Source of the DNA: Nitrospira sp.
Lineage (GTDB): Bacteria > Nitrospirota > Nitrospiria > Nitrospirales > Nitrospiraceae
Direction: 5' to 3'
NCBI GenBank assembly: GCA_024998595.1
Contig: JACOEK010000004.1
Coordinates: 248,001 to 312,000 of the forward strand
DNA: 64,000 bases
Part shown: positions 49,155 to 58,540 of the stretch, piece by piece
How the letters are laid out: the number at the start of each line of letters is the position of its first letter
Position numbering within the stretch: the stretch's first letter is position 1
The notes under the pieces: generated by a model
Database searches by the model: none
Told to the model about the DNA's origin: nothing
What the model saw: the letters and a program-made list of their open reading frames with translations, nothing else
Translations under genes and position numbers: made by a program

Positions 49155-51011
49155 TTAGGAATTCGCTGCGTTCGGAATGGTGTGCCGGTGCTGGCGGCTC
49201 GCGAAGGAGATGGCCGCGCTGCAGGCCTGCCGGACGGCCGCGCCGCCTTTTTTCTGTCCGAGTTCAAGGGCTGCCATGGCCGCAGGCGTCGCCAATTTGC
49301 CGAGGATCTCCGCCGCCAATAGTGCGAGCTCCTCCTTCTTTTTCCGATTGGTCCAGGACCATTCCGTCAACAGTCCCTGCCAGTAGGGCACGGCTTCATC
49401 AGCGGCAGTGTGCTTGAGGGCTTGGTAGATCGCACGTTTTTCCGCCGGCGACCGGTCGTAGAAGTCATCGGCCGTGACGAACGGCGACCAGGCCGAAAAC
49501 GCGGCCGTATACTGGCCGCCGGTAAGGACTTTCATCGCCGTGAGGCGAACGGTTTCATCGCTGTCACTCAAGAGTGCGACTAACTTCACCCCGCTGCCCG
49601 AAGGGCGAAGGGTCGACAGGATTCGTAAGGCTTCGCGACGCACGGTGGCCTCGGGATGGCGCAGCGCTTTTTCCACGCTGTCGGCAAAACGGGCATCATT
49701 CCATCGAGAGATGAGAGTCAGCAGGTTCCGTACGAAGGTCGGCCGTTTGTCGGTCAGGCCGCGGATGATCGGCTCGGCATGGTCCCGCGCGAGGGTCTGC
49801 AGGGCCTCCATGACCACCGCCTGATGGGCCGGCGTATCCAGGGTGGCCAACACCGAGCAGAGTCCCGGGATCGCCTCGAGTTTCATCATGAGCAGGAGGG
49901 TGATCAACCCTTCCGTGTTGGCCTGGGGGTTGCGGTTCAAGTGGACACCGATGGCTTTCAATCGTTCGGGGCGACCCAGACCATCGAATAATCCAGCGAC
50001 CTGCTGTTTGTGGCTGTCCGAAAGATCCGGCCGGACCGTCTCCGCTTCCTGCAACATGGTCAGCACGGTTTCGAGCATCGTCCATTGTCCTGCCCGAATC
50101 AGCGCCTCCAGTACATGATCCCAGACGTCGAACAGTTTGGTCAGGAGAACGGGGGATGGTTCGGAGGCCAGCACGGCTGACAAGATGTCGAGGATATACG
50201 TCGTAGCATCACGCGCGGTTTCGCGCTGGATCTCCTGCGTCAAGGCCTCATGCTCTTCGTCGGAGACATCATACCCGACGACATTGACTTGGAAGCGACG
50301 ATTGCGGTTCGCGTTGCCGCCGGTGACATTCCCGCCCGCCGGTTCGACGGAGCTGCCGGAACCCTCGGTATCAGGGGTTTTCGCCGCGCGCTCGCGGTCG
50401 AGAAGTTCGCGTAAGGAGCCGACCGGCATACTCATATATCCCTGGGTCTGAAGTTCGAGTTCATCGAGTCCGAATCCGGATGCTCGGACAAGTTCTTCTG
50501 CGGTCACCAGGGTAATGGTCTCGAGATTTTTCGCCCACAATCGCGTCACGATGTCGTCGTCTTCTTCATGGTCGACGGCGACGTCGGCCGGGGCGGTTTC
50601 GTCGGCCGGCGTCCCCCAGAGCGCTTCCAGAAAAAAAGCGAGGTCTTCACGTGTGAGTCCCTGATGGAAGCTCAGCTCGCGGATCCCGTCAGAATACATT
50701 TTGAAGGCGAAACTATCTCCGGTGGCATCGCGCTCCGGTTCGTAGACGACTTCATTTTGGAAGAGCAGCTGATTGCGCTGCACCAGCAGGGCAAGGCGGG
50801 AGTGCTGGGCCAGATGACTGGTCAGGTCATCGTAAAATTGCTGGAAGAATCGCTGCGCCACCGGGTTCTTCGTGCCATACGTACGAGCCGATTTGGCCGC
50901 TTTATCAAGTAGCTTCAACAGCTGCTTGATGGCCGCGACCTGCGGGTCGGTACCTGCTTTCACGAAGGGAGCAAGCGGAATGCCTTCTCCGAGTGGGGGT
51001 GTGGGTTCCAT
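49155..51011 (-). CDS. HEAT-repeat protein
   Basis: 618 aa from MEPTPPLGEG (a TTG at 51038 is an alternative start). An N-terminal region (residues 20-230) has the same feel as the start of the neighbouring HD-GYP protein (VKAGTDPQVAAIKQLLKLLDKAAKSARTYG in pieces: long helices, then LLVQRNQLLFQNEVVY). From about 290 onwards HEAT-like helical pairs follow (LLTKLFDVWDHVLEALIRAG, ALRHPEATVRREALRILSTLR, LLSDSDETVRLTAMKVLTGG). A scaffold for the c-di-GMP enzyme beside it is a reasonable inference. Confidence 0.7.
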   Translation of the reverse strand: MEPTPPLGEGIPLAPFVKAGTDPQVAAIKQLLKLLDKAAKSARTYGTKNPVAQRFFQQFYDDLTSHLAQHSRLALLVQRNQLLFQNEVVYEPERDATGDSFAFKMYSDGIRELSFHQGLTREDLAFFLEALWGTPADETAPADVAVDHEEDDDIVTRLWAKNLETITLVTAEELVRASGFGLDELELQTQGYMSMPVGSLRELLDRERAAKTPDTEGSGSSVEPAGGNVTGGNANRNRRFQVNVVGYDVSDEEHEALTQEIQRETARDATTYILDILSAVLASEPSPVLLTKLFDVWDHVLEALIRAGQWTMLETVLTMLQEAETVRPDLSDSHKQQVAGLFDGLGRPERLKAIGVHLNRNPQANTEGLITLLLMMKLEAIPGLCSVLATLDTPAHQAVVMEALQTLARDHAEPIIRGLTDKRPTFVRNLLTLISRWNDARFADSVEKALRHPEATVRREALRILSTLRPSGSGVKLVALLSDSDETVRLTAMKVLTGGQYTAAFSAWSPFVTADDFYDRSPAEKRAIYQALKHTAADEAVPYWQGLLTEWSWTNRKKKEELALLAAEILGKLATPAAMAALELGQKKGGAAVRQACSAAISFASRQHRHTIPNAANS

Positions 51012-51134
51012 AAGTGTCAGTCGTACCGTGAGGCTCAATATTCGTCAAGAAAATAGCCGGTCTGCGCAAGACCTCCTATGCATGCGCGCCTGTCCAACAT
51101 TGCGTCGGCTCGTTTGAGACAGTAGAATTCCTTC

Positions 51135-51806
51135 GTGACGACCGCCACTCCACCCCCGCTCATTCTCTGTTTCGGTGATAGCCTCACGGCTGGGTACCAG
51201 ACTCGCAGTCCGGGGCATGCCTCTGACCGGGACACGCCGTATGGTCACATGTTGCAGGACTATCTCGGGGAGCGAGGCCGCGTTGAGGTCAGCGGAATCT
51301 GCGGTGAAGTGACCGGCGAAATGGTGCTGCGTTTCCGCGCGACGGTCCTCGACCGCCGTCCTCAGATGGTGATTATTCTGGGCGGCACGAATGACTTGGG
51401 ATGGAATGCCGATCCCACGGAGATCATGCGAAATCTCACCAAGATGTATGAATTGGCGAGAGCCTCCTCGATCACGCCTGTTCCCGTGACCGTCCCCTCC
51501 ATTCGGGTTGACCTTGGCGAGGATAATCCCGATGCCGCATCGTGGGTGGCTCAGCATATTCAGCGGCGTCAGCGATTGAATGCCATGATCGCAGACTATG
51601 CGGCACGAAAAGGTCTGCGGCACATCGATCTGTTCACGGCGACGGCCGAACCGGAGTCTCTCATGCTGGCGCAGCCGTACTCGAACGACGGGCTGCATCT
51701 CACGAGCAGCGGCTACCGGTTATTCGGCCGGTTGGTCTATGAGCAGCTATTTGCCGCCAGTCCCGCCGCCACGGGTGAGGCGTCTTCCGATGTGGCGCGT
51801 CCGTGA
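51135..51806 (+). CDS. SGNH/GDSL hydrolase
   Basis: 223 aa from GTG. Block I LILCFGDSLTAGYQTR places the nucleophile Ser near residue 16, block III VIILGGTNDLGWN near residue 80, and block V NDGLHLTSSGYRLFG near 188 gives Asp and His. This is the TesA-like lipase/esterase group. No signal peptide. It overlaps the thioredoxin gene by four bases. Chromosomal, and not closely similar to the phage SGNH proteins outside the motifs. Confidence 0.85.
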   Translation: MTTATPPPLILCFGDSLTAGYQTRSPGHASDRDTPYGHMLQDYLGERGRVEVSGICGEVTGEMVLRFRATVLDRRPQMVIILGGTNDLGWNADPTEIMRNLTKMYELARASSITPVPVTVPSIRVDLGEDNPDAASWVAQHIQRRQRLNAMIADYAARKGLRHIDLFTATAEPESLMLAQPYSNDGLHLTSSGYRLFGRLVYEQLFAASPAATGEASSDVARP

Positions 51807-52132
51807 TCGAGGAGGTGACGGATCGCGACTTCGCGCGTCAGGTGGAGCAGGCCTCCATGCCGGTGCTCGTGGAATTCTGGCAGCCCGGTTGCGGCCACTG
51901 TGGTGCGCTCCTCGCGCAATTGGAACAGTTGCAGGTCGAGGTGGGCGCAGCAGTGAAGATCGTGAAGATGAACGTCCAGGAAAACTTCCAGATTCCTGCC
52001 GAACTCGAGATCAGTTCGTTGCCGGCACTGGCGCTGTTCGACGGGGGAGCATTCGTACGGTTTATCGGTGGGATCGGGAAGAAGGACGAGATTCGAAAAC
52101 AGCTGTCTGCATCAGTAAACATGAAGCCGTGA
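51803..52132 (+). CDS. Thioredoxin-like protein
   Basis: 109 aa from a GTG in a GTGA overlap. Thioredoxin fold with VLVEFWQPGCGHCGALLAQLEQL; the active site is CGHC, as in protein disulfide isomerases, rather than CGPC. The cis-proline is in ISSLPALALFDGG and the last strand in FVRFIGGIG. No signal peptide, so cytoplasmic. CGHC implies a less reducing potential. Confidence 0.85.
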   Translation: MIEEVTDRDFARQVEQASMPVLVEFWQPGCGHCGALLAQLEQLQVEVGAAVKIVKMNVQENFQIPAELEISSLPALALFDGGAFVRFIGGIGKKDEIRKQLSASVNMKP

Positions 52133-52184
52133 ACATGAACCTATCGCCACGGCGGCTTGGCTGCGGCCATGGTTCTATGTCCGG

Positions 52185-53729
52185 CTACAGGATCCGCCAG
52201 GTCCGCCCGTCGTGTTGAATCATCCGTTCGGCTTCCACCGGTCCCCAGGTTCCGGCCTGGTATTCGGGCAACCAACGCAGTTTCTGCTGAGCCCAGCCTT
52301 CGAGAATCTTGGTCACCCAATCCCATGACGCTTCCACCGCGTCGCGCCGCATAAAACGCGAGGCATCTCCCGCCATCACGTCGAGCAGCAAGCGTTCATA
52401 GGCTTCCGGTGACGGGCATCCGAACACGTCGCTATATTGAAAATCCATCTCCACGGGATGCGTCTGCGCGCGCGTGCCGGGGACTCGCGAAATAATGCGC
52501 AGGGACAGTCCCTCATCCGGCTGAATGCGCAAGGTCAAGACGTTGGCCGGTTGAGGAGCCGCAGGGTCGGCATTGAAAAGAATCTGCGGAATGTCTTTGA
52601 ATTGCACCGCGACTTCACTTGCCCGCTTCGGGAGGGCTTTTCCGGTGCGAAGATAAAACGGCACGCCGGCCCAACGCCAGTTCTCTACGAACGCCTTGAC
52701 CGCCACATACGTTTCGGTGGTGGAGTTTTGATTGACGCCCTTTTCCCGTCGATATCCCGGCACCGGCTGGTCATGCGCGACACCCTCGGCATATTGCGCC
52801 CGCACCGTATACTGCTCGACATCCTTGCCGACGATGGGCCGGAGACAGCGCAGCACTTCCATCTTGGCGTTGCGCACCACGTTCGGATCCAGCGAATAGG
52901 GCGGCTCCATGGCGACGAGACACAGCAGCTGCAGTAAGTGATTTTGAATCATGTCCCGCAGTGCGCCGGCCTCTTCGTAATAGCTGGCTCTGGTCCCCAC
53001 GCCTTCCGATTCGCTGACCGTAATTTGGACGTGATCGATATATTTGTGGTTCCAAATCGGTTCGAAAATGCTGTTGGCGAACCGGACCACCATGAGATTC
53101 TGAACCGTCTCCTTGCCCAGGTAGTGATCGATCCTGAAAATCTGCGACTCATCGAACACTTTGCCGGTCACTTCGTTGATCTGTTGGGCGGAAGCCAGAT
53201 CGCGCCCGACAGGCTTTTCCACGATGATCCGCGAATAAGGCGAGGAGGCAGAAGCGGAGGTGGCCAGGCCGGACTGGGCCAATCCCTCACAAACCGATGC
53301 GAAAGAACTGGGCGGAATACTCAGGTAAAAAATGCGGTTGCCGGGCAACTGCATGGCCTGCTCCACCTCTTCCGCTTTGGCGCGGAGCGTAGCGTAGGTC
53401 TGCGCATCTTCGTTTTCTCCCTGGATATAAAATAGATGGGATTGGAAGGTAGCCCAGGTCTCCTCCCGCAGAGCCTGCCGCGAATGTTTGACGATCCCTT
53501 CTTTGACCAGATTGCGGAATTCGTCGTCGGTCATCGGTTTGCGGCCCAGACCGATCACCGCATATTTGGCCGGCAGGAGCCCGTCGAGCAGGAGGTTATA
53601 GACGGCCGGGATGAGGCGGCGTCGGGCGAGGTCTCCGGAGCCGCCGAAAATGACGAGGGTACAGGGCTCGACCATGGCGACGGTTTCAGGAACAGGTTTG
53701 ATATCGACAGGCGTTGTTGGCGAAGACAT
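52185..53729 (-). CDS. zwf: Glucose-6-phosphate 1-dehydrogenase
   Basis: 514 aa, normal length. NADP-binding start LVIFGGSGDLARRRLIPAVYNLL, the substrate motif RIDHYLGKETVQNLMVVRF near residue 200 containing the catalytic His, and the C-terminal PSPEAYERLLLDVMAGDASRF. Oxidises glucose 6-phosphate to the lactone with NADP. Directly after gnd on the same strand (27 bases), so the two oxidative pentose-phosphate dehydrogenases form an operon. No lactonase gene lies between. Confidence 0.97.
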   Translation of the reverse strand: MSSPTTPVDIKPVPETVAMVEPCTLVIFGGSGDLARRRLIPAVYNLLLDGLLPAKYAVIGLGRKPMTDDEFRNLVKEGIVKHSRQALREETWATFQSHLFYIQGENEDAQTYATLRAKAEEVEQAMQLPGNRIFYLSIPPSSFASVCEGLAQSGLATSASASSPYSRIIVEKPVGRDLASAQQINEVTGKVFDESQIFRIDHYLGKETVQNLMVVRFANSIFEPIWNHKYIDHVQITVSESEGVGTRASYYEEAGALRDMIQNHLLQLLCLVAMEPPYSLDPNVVRNAKMEVLRCLRPIVGKDVEQYTVRAQYAEGVAHDQPVPGYRREKGVNQNSTTETYVAVKAFVENWRWAGVPFYLRTGKALPKRASEVAVQFKDIPQILFNADPAAPQPANVLTLRIQPDEGLSLRIISRVPGTRAQTHPVEMDFQYSDVFGCPSPEAYERLLLDVMAGDASRFMRRDAVEASWDWVTKILEGWAQQKLRWLPEYQAGTWGPVEAERMIQHDGRTWRIL

Positions 53730-53756
53730 AGTGTCGGTGTCCGTTGGGTTGAAAGC

Positions 53757-54650
53757 TCAGCGCCGGACGCTGTGTCCGCCGAAGGCGTTGCGCAAGGCGG
53801 CCAGCATTTTCTCGGCGAACGATTCTTCCTGCCGCGACCGGAAGCGGGTGAACAGCGCCGCCGTAAGGGTCGGGACGGGCACATCCTTATCGATGGCGTC
53901 TTGTATCATCCAGCGGCCCTCGCCGGAATCCTGCACGTATCCTTTCAATTTTTCGAGCTTGGGATCCTGTTTCAGGGCGCCGACCGCCAGTTCCAGAAGC
54001 CAGGAGCGGACCACGCTGCCATGCATCCACACATCGGCGACTTTGCCCAGATCAAGGCGATACTCGCTTTTCGCCATGAGTTCGAACCCCTCGGCATATC
54101 CTTGCATCATGCTGTACTCGATGCCGTTGTGCACCATCTTTACGTAGTGCCCCGCGCCGTGGCCGCCCATGTGGGCCCAGCCCTGTTCGGGCGCCAGTGT
54201 CGTGAAGATGGGGGTCAGGCGCTGAACCGGTTCATTCTCGCCGCCGATCATGAGGCAATACCCCACCGTCAGCCCCCAAATGCCGCCGCTGGTGCCGACA
54301 TCGACATAGTGGATGCCTTTGGTCTTTAACTCGGTCGCGCGTCGCGTATCGTCGTGGAAGCGGGTGTTGCCGCCGTCGATGATCGTATCGCCCGGTTGCA
54401 GCAGCGCGCTGATGGCGTGAATCGTTTCTTCGGTTGGGGCTCCTGATGGAACCATGATCCAGACTGCGCGAGGGGCGGCGAGTTTGGAGACCAGGTCGCT
54501 GAGGGAGGCGGCCCCGATACAGCCCTTGCTCTCGGCCTGTTTGACGACATCGGGCGCACGATCATATGCCACGATGCGGTGCCGGCCCTGTTGCAGGCGT
54601 GTCACCATATTCAGGCCCATTTTGCCGAGTCCGACGAATCCAAGTTCCAT
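53757..54650 (-). CDS. gnd: 6-phosphogluconate dehydrogenase, short type
   Basis: 297 aa, the size of the GntZ/YqeC-type enzyme rather than the ~470-aa Gnd. Rossmann start LGFVGLGKMGLNMVTRL, then IIDGGNTRFHDDTRRA near residue 75, the substrate-binding VGTSGGIWGLTVGYCLMIGG near 120, and GAGHYVKMVHNGIEYSMMQ with the catalytic Lys near 175. Decarboxylates 6-phosphogluconate to ribulose 5-phosphate. Short forms are usually NAD-linked. Ahead of zwf. Confidence 0.95.
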   Translation of the reverse strand: MELGFVGLGKMGLNMVTRLQQGRHRIVAYDRAPDVVKQAESKGCIGAASLSDLVSKLAAPRAVWIMVPSGAPTEETIHAISALLQPGDTIIDGGNTRFHDDTRRATELKTKGIHYVDVGTSGGIWGLTVGYCLMIGGENEPVQRLTPIFTTLAPEQGWAHMGGHGAGHYVKMVHNGIEYSMMQGYAEGFELMAKSEYRLDLGKVADVWMHGSVVRSWLLELAVGALKQDPKLEKLKGYVQDSGEGRWMIQDAIDKDVPVPTLTAALFTRFRSRQEESFAEKMLAALRNAFGGHSVRR

Positions 54651-54805
54651 AGGTCACCCTCTCTGGTGAAGGCCGGTATGTGATGACTGACGCGGAGCCG
54701 CTCAGGACGGAATGCCGCGCCATCGGTGCGGTGAATTTCCGATGCTACCACGGTCGGGCGCCGGTGCAAGCGGATGCCGCCTTTGAGCGGGATGACGGAG
54801 CCCTG

Positions 54806-55612
54806 TCAATCCACGCGGGGTGGAAGGGGAATATCGCGAAACAGGGTCTCGGCAAACCGGCGGCCGGCCATTAGCCGGTCGTGCAGGGTGGCCGCGCTCA
54901 GGAACTGGCTGGCCAGCTCACCGAGAGCCGGGTCGCGGGAAGCCAGGAACCGCAGGGTGTCCACCGGCGCAGTGAACCACAGTCCTCGCGTTCGAAAAAA
55001 TGCGGAGACGCACTCTTCAAAAAAAAGCTGCAGCAGGTATTGCGCGGTGTTGGGTTTGTCGCGCAGATCCTCGACCTTTCCGAGCCAGTGCAGGCACTCG
55101 GCCTTGAGGCGGATGCGCTCGTGAAGCGTGGCCGCCGGCGGGCCCTGGCGAAAACGCTGGGCTGCCTTGGCGATGAGTTGCGCCGCGATATCTTCATGGT
55201 CATAGAGGACCCGCCCCTTGCGAAGCAGGGGCGCGAGACGAGGAGAATAGGCAAGGTCCTCGGCCACAGTCTTATGCTCGCCGTAGCGAATATCAACCAG
55301 CCGGTCTCCCACACGAATCATTTCCTGTCCATCGGCCGGACCTTTCACCAGGACGATGAGATCGATATCGCTGTGCGAGGTCACGGCGCGCCGGGCGCCG
55401 GATCCGACGAGAATGATGCCGACCAGGTCGCCGCCGCGTTTGGCGCGAACGTACTTCACGGCGCCGGCCAGGGCCTCGTCGTAGCCGGGTGGCGTCACTG
55501 CCGGCGGCATCTCTGGTGGTTCGGGAATATCCAGTAACTCGGCTTTCAGTTCCTCCGACGAAGGGAGAGCCGGGGACGCCTGAGATGAGGAGGCTGCAAG
55601 ATGTGATTCCAT
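54806..55612 (-). CDS. Nucleotidyltransferase-fold protein
   Basis: 268 aa. The MNT-like nucleotidyltransferase motif is clear (GIILVGSGARRAVTSHSDIDLIVLVKG near residue 65-90, with GS followed by DxD). A helical domain (residues 130-260; RIRLKAECLHWLGKVEDL, LLQLFFEECVSAFF) resembles HEPN or kanamycin-transferase-like C-terminal parts. In operon with gnd/zwf by spacing, which may be coincidental. Substrate unknown. Confidence 0.75.
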   Translation of the reverse strand: MESHLAASSSQASPALPSSEELKAELLDIPEPPEMPPAVTPPGYDEALAGAVKYVRAKRGGDLVGIILVGSGARRAVTSHSDIDLIVLVKGPADGQEMIRVGDRLVDIRYGEHKTVAEDLAYSPRLAPLLRKGRVLYDHEDIAAQLIAKAAQRFRQGPPAATLHERIRLKAECLHWLGKVEDLRDKPNTAQYLLQLFFEECVSAFFRTRGLWFTAPVDTLRFLASRDPALGELASQFLSAATLHDRLMAGRRFAETLFRDIPLPPRVD

Positions 55613-55630
55613 GTCTATCCTTGAACGTGG

Positions 55631-55858
55631 TCAGGCGGCCTGCACACGTCGTATCTGTTGCTCGAGCGTGCCGAGCCATGCGTCGAACGGCTGGTCGGCA
55701 TCGACGACAATCTCAAGTTTTCCATTAGGGAGTTTGCGGACGATGCCCGGACTGTCCGGTGAGAGAGGAATTTCCACCCACTCGCGATTCAATCCCAGGG
55801 TATCTGTCAGTTCGAGAATGCGACTGATCTGTTGAAACGACACCGCGTGAAGCGACAC
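55631..55858 (-). CDS. Hypothetical protein, 75 aa
   Basis: Small alpha/beta protein (SFQQISRILELTDTLGLNREWVEI as helix then strand, KLPNGKLEIVVDADQPFDAWLG). It ends 18 bases before the nucleotidyltransferase gene, so the pair is probably cotranscribed. No family recognised. Confidence 0.6.
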   Translation of the reverse strand: MSLHAVSFQQISRILELTDTLGLNREWVEIPLSPDSPGIVRKLPNGKLEIVVDADQPFDAWLGTLEQQIRRVQAA

Positions 55859-55933
55859 TCATTCCTCATTGCTCGAATCTACTGGTCGGCATTGTAGGAG
55901 GGGGGACAGAGCCTGTCAATGCGGGCGGCCGGC

Positions 55934-56965
55934 CTACTGTGTGAGCACGCGTGCGAAATGATCGGCGGCCTGCTCGATGGCCTCGGCCGACACATCGAGA
56001 TGGGTCACCGCACGACAGGTGGATCCGCCGACGGCGTTGATCAGCACGCCCTCCTGCTTGAGGGCGGCCACAAACGCGGGCGTGGAAAGTTTTGTGCTGT
56101 GCACATCGAAGAACAGCATGTTCGTCTCGACCAAGGATGGATCGATGGTCACAGCGGGAATCTTTTGCAGGCGGGCCGCCAGCCGCTTGGCGTTCGCATG
56201 GTCTTCACTCAAGCGATCAATGTGATGCTCCAAGGCGTAGAGGCCCGCCGCTGCGAGAATCCCAGACTGGCGCATGGCGCCTCCATACATGCGGCGGAAA
56301 CGTCGAAGGCGCTCTAATAGATTGGGGTCGTCCGTCGCAATCAAAGACCCGGCCGGCGCACCGAGTCCCTTAGAGAGGCAGAAGGTGACCGTCTCGAAGT
56401 GGCGCGCATATTCCGCCGCTGACACCCCCGATGCCACAACCGCATTGAAGAGGCGGGCTCCGTCGAGGTGCATGGGTACTCCATGAGCAGTGGCGACTGC
56501 GCGAATGGCTTGAATGGTGGAGAGCGGGTAGACTCGGCCGCCCCCGGCGTTGTGCGTGTTCTCAATGCAGATGAGCGCGCTCTGAATGCTGTAGGGATCT
56601 TTCGGTCGAATCGCGGCTTGCACCTGTTCAGCCGTCATGAGCCCTTGTTTGCCGGTCACCCAGTGGAGCTGCACTCCAGCCAACGCCGACGCTGCGCCCT
56701 GTTCATAGCGAATGATATGCGACTGACCTTCAACAATCACTTCACGTCCTGGTTCGGCCTGCGCGCGCAGAGACAATTGGTTGCCAAGGGTGCCCGAGGG
56801 CACGAAGAGTGCGGCGCGTTTTCCCAGGAGGGCGGCGCCCACCTCCTGGAGACGATTGACCGTGGGGTCTTCCCCATAGATGTCATCACCCACGTCGGCG
56901 CGGGCCATGGCTTCGCGCATGGCGGGGGAGGGTTTTGTGACCGTATCGCTCCGGAGATCGATCAT
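55934..56965 (-). CDS. ltaE: Low-specificity L-threonine aldolase
   Basis: 343 aa from MIDLRSDTVTKPS, the conserved start of the family; the longer frame to 56995 adds nothing conserved. PLP enzyme of fold type I: DDIYGEDPTVNRLQE near residue 30, the Asp of HLDGARLFNA near 170, and the PLP lysine in TFCLSKGLGAPAGSL near 200. Cleaves threonine to glycine and acetaldehyde. Confidence 0.93.
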   Translation of the reverse strand: MIDLRSDTVTKPSPAMREAMARADVGDDIYGEDPTVNRLQEVGAALLGKRAALFVPSGTLGNQLSLRAQAEPGREVIVEGQSHIIRYEQGAASALAGVQLHWVTGKQGLMTAEQVQAAIRPKDPYSIQSALICIENTHNAGGGRVYPLSTIQAIRAVATAHGVPMHLDGARLFNAVVASGVSAAEYARHFETVTFCLSKGLGAPAGSLIATDDPNLLERLRRFRRMYGGAMRQSGILAAAGLYALEHHIDRLSEDHANAKRLAARLQKIPAVTIDPSLVETNMLFFDVHSTKLSTPAFVAALKQEGVLINAVGGSTCRAVTHLDVSAEAIEQAADHFARVLTQ

Positions 56966-57084
56966 GGATGCGCCTCTGTCTGTGTTGGATCGCACCTACG
57001 CATGAGGAAACCGCGGGCGCATTCTAGCAAAATTCTGCTTGCCGGTGTTCATAGGCCTGCTACACTGCGCCCACTTGGAGTCCC

Positions 57085-58350
57085 ATGGAGAGATGGCATC
57101 GGTCAGTGATCCGGTTTGTGCAGGCAGAGCCGCAAGAAGTGTGGCCGTTGGCCTGGTCCTTCGGATATTTCTTCTGTCTGCTCTGTGGCTACTACATTCT
57201 TCGCCCCGTGCGCGATGAAATGGCGATTCAGGGAGGCGTCCACAATCTTCCCTGGATGATGACGGGTACGTTTGTCACCTTGCTCGCTGTTACGCCGCTG
57301 TTCGGCTGGTTATCGGCGAGGTATTCCCGCTACCGGTTGCTGCTCGCTGTCTATCTGTTCTTTATTGCCAATCTGATCGGGCTCTACGTGTTGATGACGA
57401 GCGGTCAGTACATCGAATGGGTCGCGCGGGGGTTCTTTATCTGGCTCTCGGTGTTCAACCTGTTCGTCGTGTCGGTGTTCTGGAGTTTCATGGCCGATCT
57501 GTTTGCGCCGGCGCAAGGGGCGCGCCTCTTCGGCGTGATTGCGGCTGGCGGCAGCACGGGGGCCTTGTTCGGACCGCTCATCACGACCGGACTAACCTAT
57601 GTGTTCCCGGTTCCGGTGTTGATGCTGGTATCGGCTGCCCTCCTAGTCGCCTGCATCGGCTGCATCTACCAACTGGAAATGTGGAGCCGCAGGCGGTCAC
57701 GGTCCCATCACGAGAACAGCGGGGAACCATTGGGTGGAGGCTTTCTGGCCGGCGTTCGCCTCGTGTGGTCGTCGCCGTATCTGCTCGGTATCTGCGGCTA
57801 CCTGACATGTTTGACGATGACCGCGACCTTCCTCTATTTCGAGCAAGTGCGTCTGGTCGCTGAACAGTTCGACACGCCGGAAGCCCGCACGCGCCTCTTC
57901 TCAATGGTGGACTTTGCCACCAACATCCTCACCTGGCTGACGCAGCTGCTGATCACTAATCGTGTGGTGGCCCGGTTCGGGCTGGCCGCGGCCTTGTTAT
58001 TTCTTCCGGCGGTGAGCCTGCTTGGATTTCTTGGTATCGCCCTCTGGCCTGGATTGGTCGTGTACGTCAGTTTTTCCGTGCTGCGCCGGGTGGGGGAATA
58101 TGCGCTTTCCAAACCGGCGCGCGAGGTGCTCTTTACGGTGGTCAGTCGCGAAGAAAAGTACAAGGCGAAAAACTTTATCGATACGGCGATCTCGCGGGCT
58201 GGTGATGCGTCGACCGGATGGCTGGTCTCCGGCCTCAAGGCGCTGAGCGTGACGACCGCACAGATTGCCTGGGCACTGGTCCCTCTCATGGTCCTTTGGG
58301 CCTGGCTGGGTCGTTGGTTGGCCGCGCAGCAGAGCAAACGGGCCGACTGA
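57085..58350 (+). CDS. NTT-like (ADP/ATP translocase family) transporter
   Basis: 421 aa with about eleven or twelve membrane helices. The start (WPLAWSFGYFFCLLCGYYILRPVRDEM) has the YYILRPVRDE motif of bacterial NTT-type nucleotide transporters, followed by ALFGPLITTGL and SVFWSFMADLFAPAQGARLFG. Family members in intracellular bacteria exchange ATP and ADP; those in free-living bacteria, of which this is one type, have unknown substrates and are often called MFS proteins. Confidence 0.8.
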   Translation: MERWHRSVIRFVQAEPQEVWPLAWSFGYFFCLLCGYYILRPVRDEMAIQGGVHNLPWMMTGTFVTLLAVTPLFGWLSARYSRYRLLLAVYLFFIANLIGLYVLMTSGQYIEWVARGFFIWLSVFNLFVVSVFWSFMADLFAPAQGARLFGVIAAGGSTGALFGPLITTGLTYVFPVPVLMLVSAALLVACIGCIYQLEMWSRRRSRSHHENSGEPLGGGFLAGVRLVWSSPYLLGICGYLTCLTMTATFLYFEQVRLVAEQFDTPEARTRLFSMVDFATNILTWLTQLLITNRVVARFGLAAALLFLPAVSLLGFLGIALWPGLVVYVSFSVLRRVGEYALSKPAREVLFTVVSREEKYKAKNFIDTAISRAGDASTGWLVSGLKALSVTTAQIAWALVPLMVLWAWLGRWLAAQQSKRAD

Positions 58351-58403
58351 GGGTAGGCGGGGAACCGGGAGGGTAGTACCTCGATCTCTGGTCTGCACCG
58401 TCT

Positions 58404-58433
58404 TTGACTCACAAAAAAATCGCGTGGTATAGT
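58404..58433 (+). promoter_or_regulatory. Probable sigma-70 promoter of the proA-like gene
   Basis: TTGACT at 58404-58409 and TATAGT at 58428-58433 with an 18-base spacer that includes an A7 run. The transcript would have a leader of about 100 bases before the ATG at 58541. Confidence 0.6.
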
Positions 58434-58540
58434 CCGGCGCGGATCATTAGAGAGCCCTTCATTATGCTGCCCAGTCGAATCACTAGATCTTGCGGCAAAT
58501 CACCGGACGCCTACTCACCAGATCACCAATTGGGGAAATA

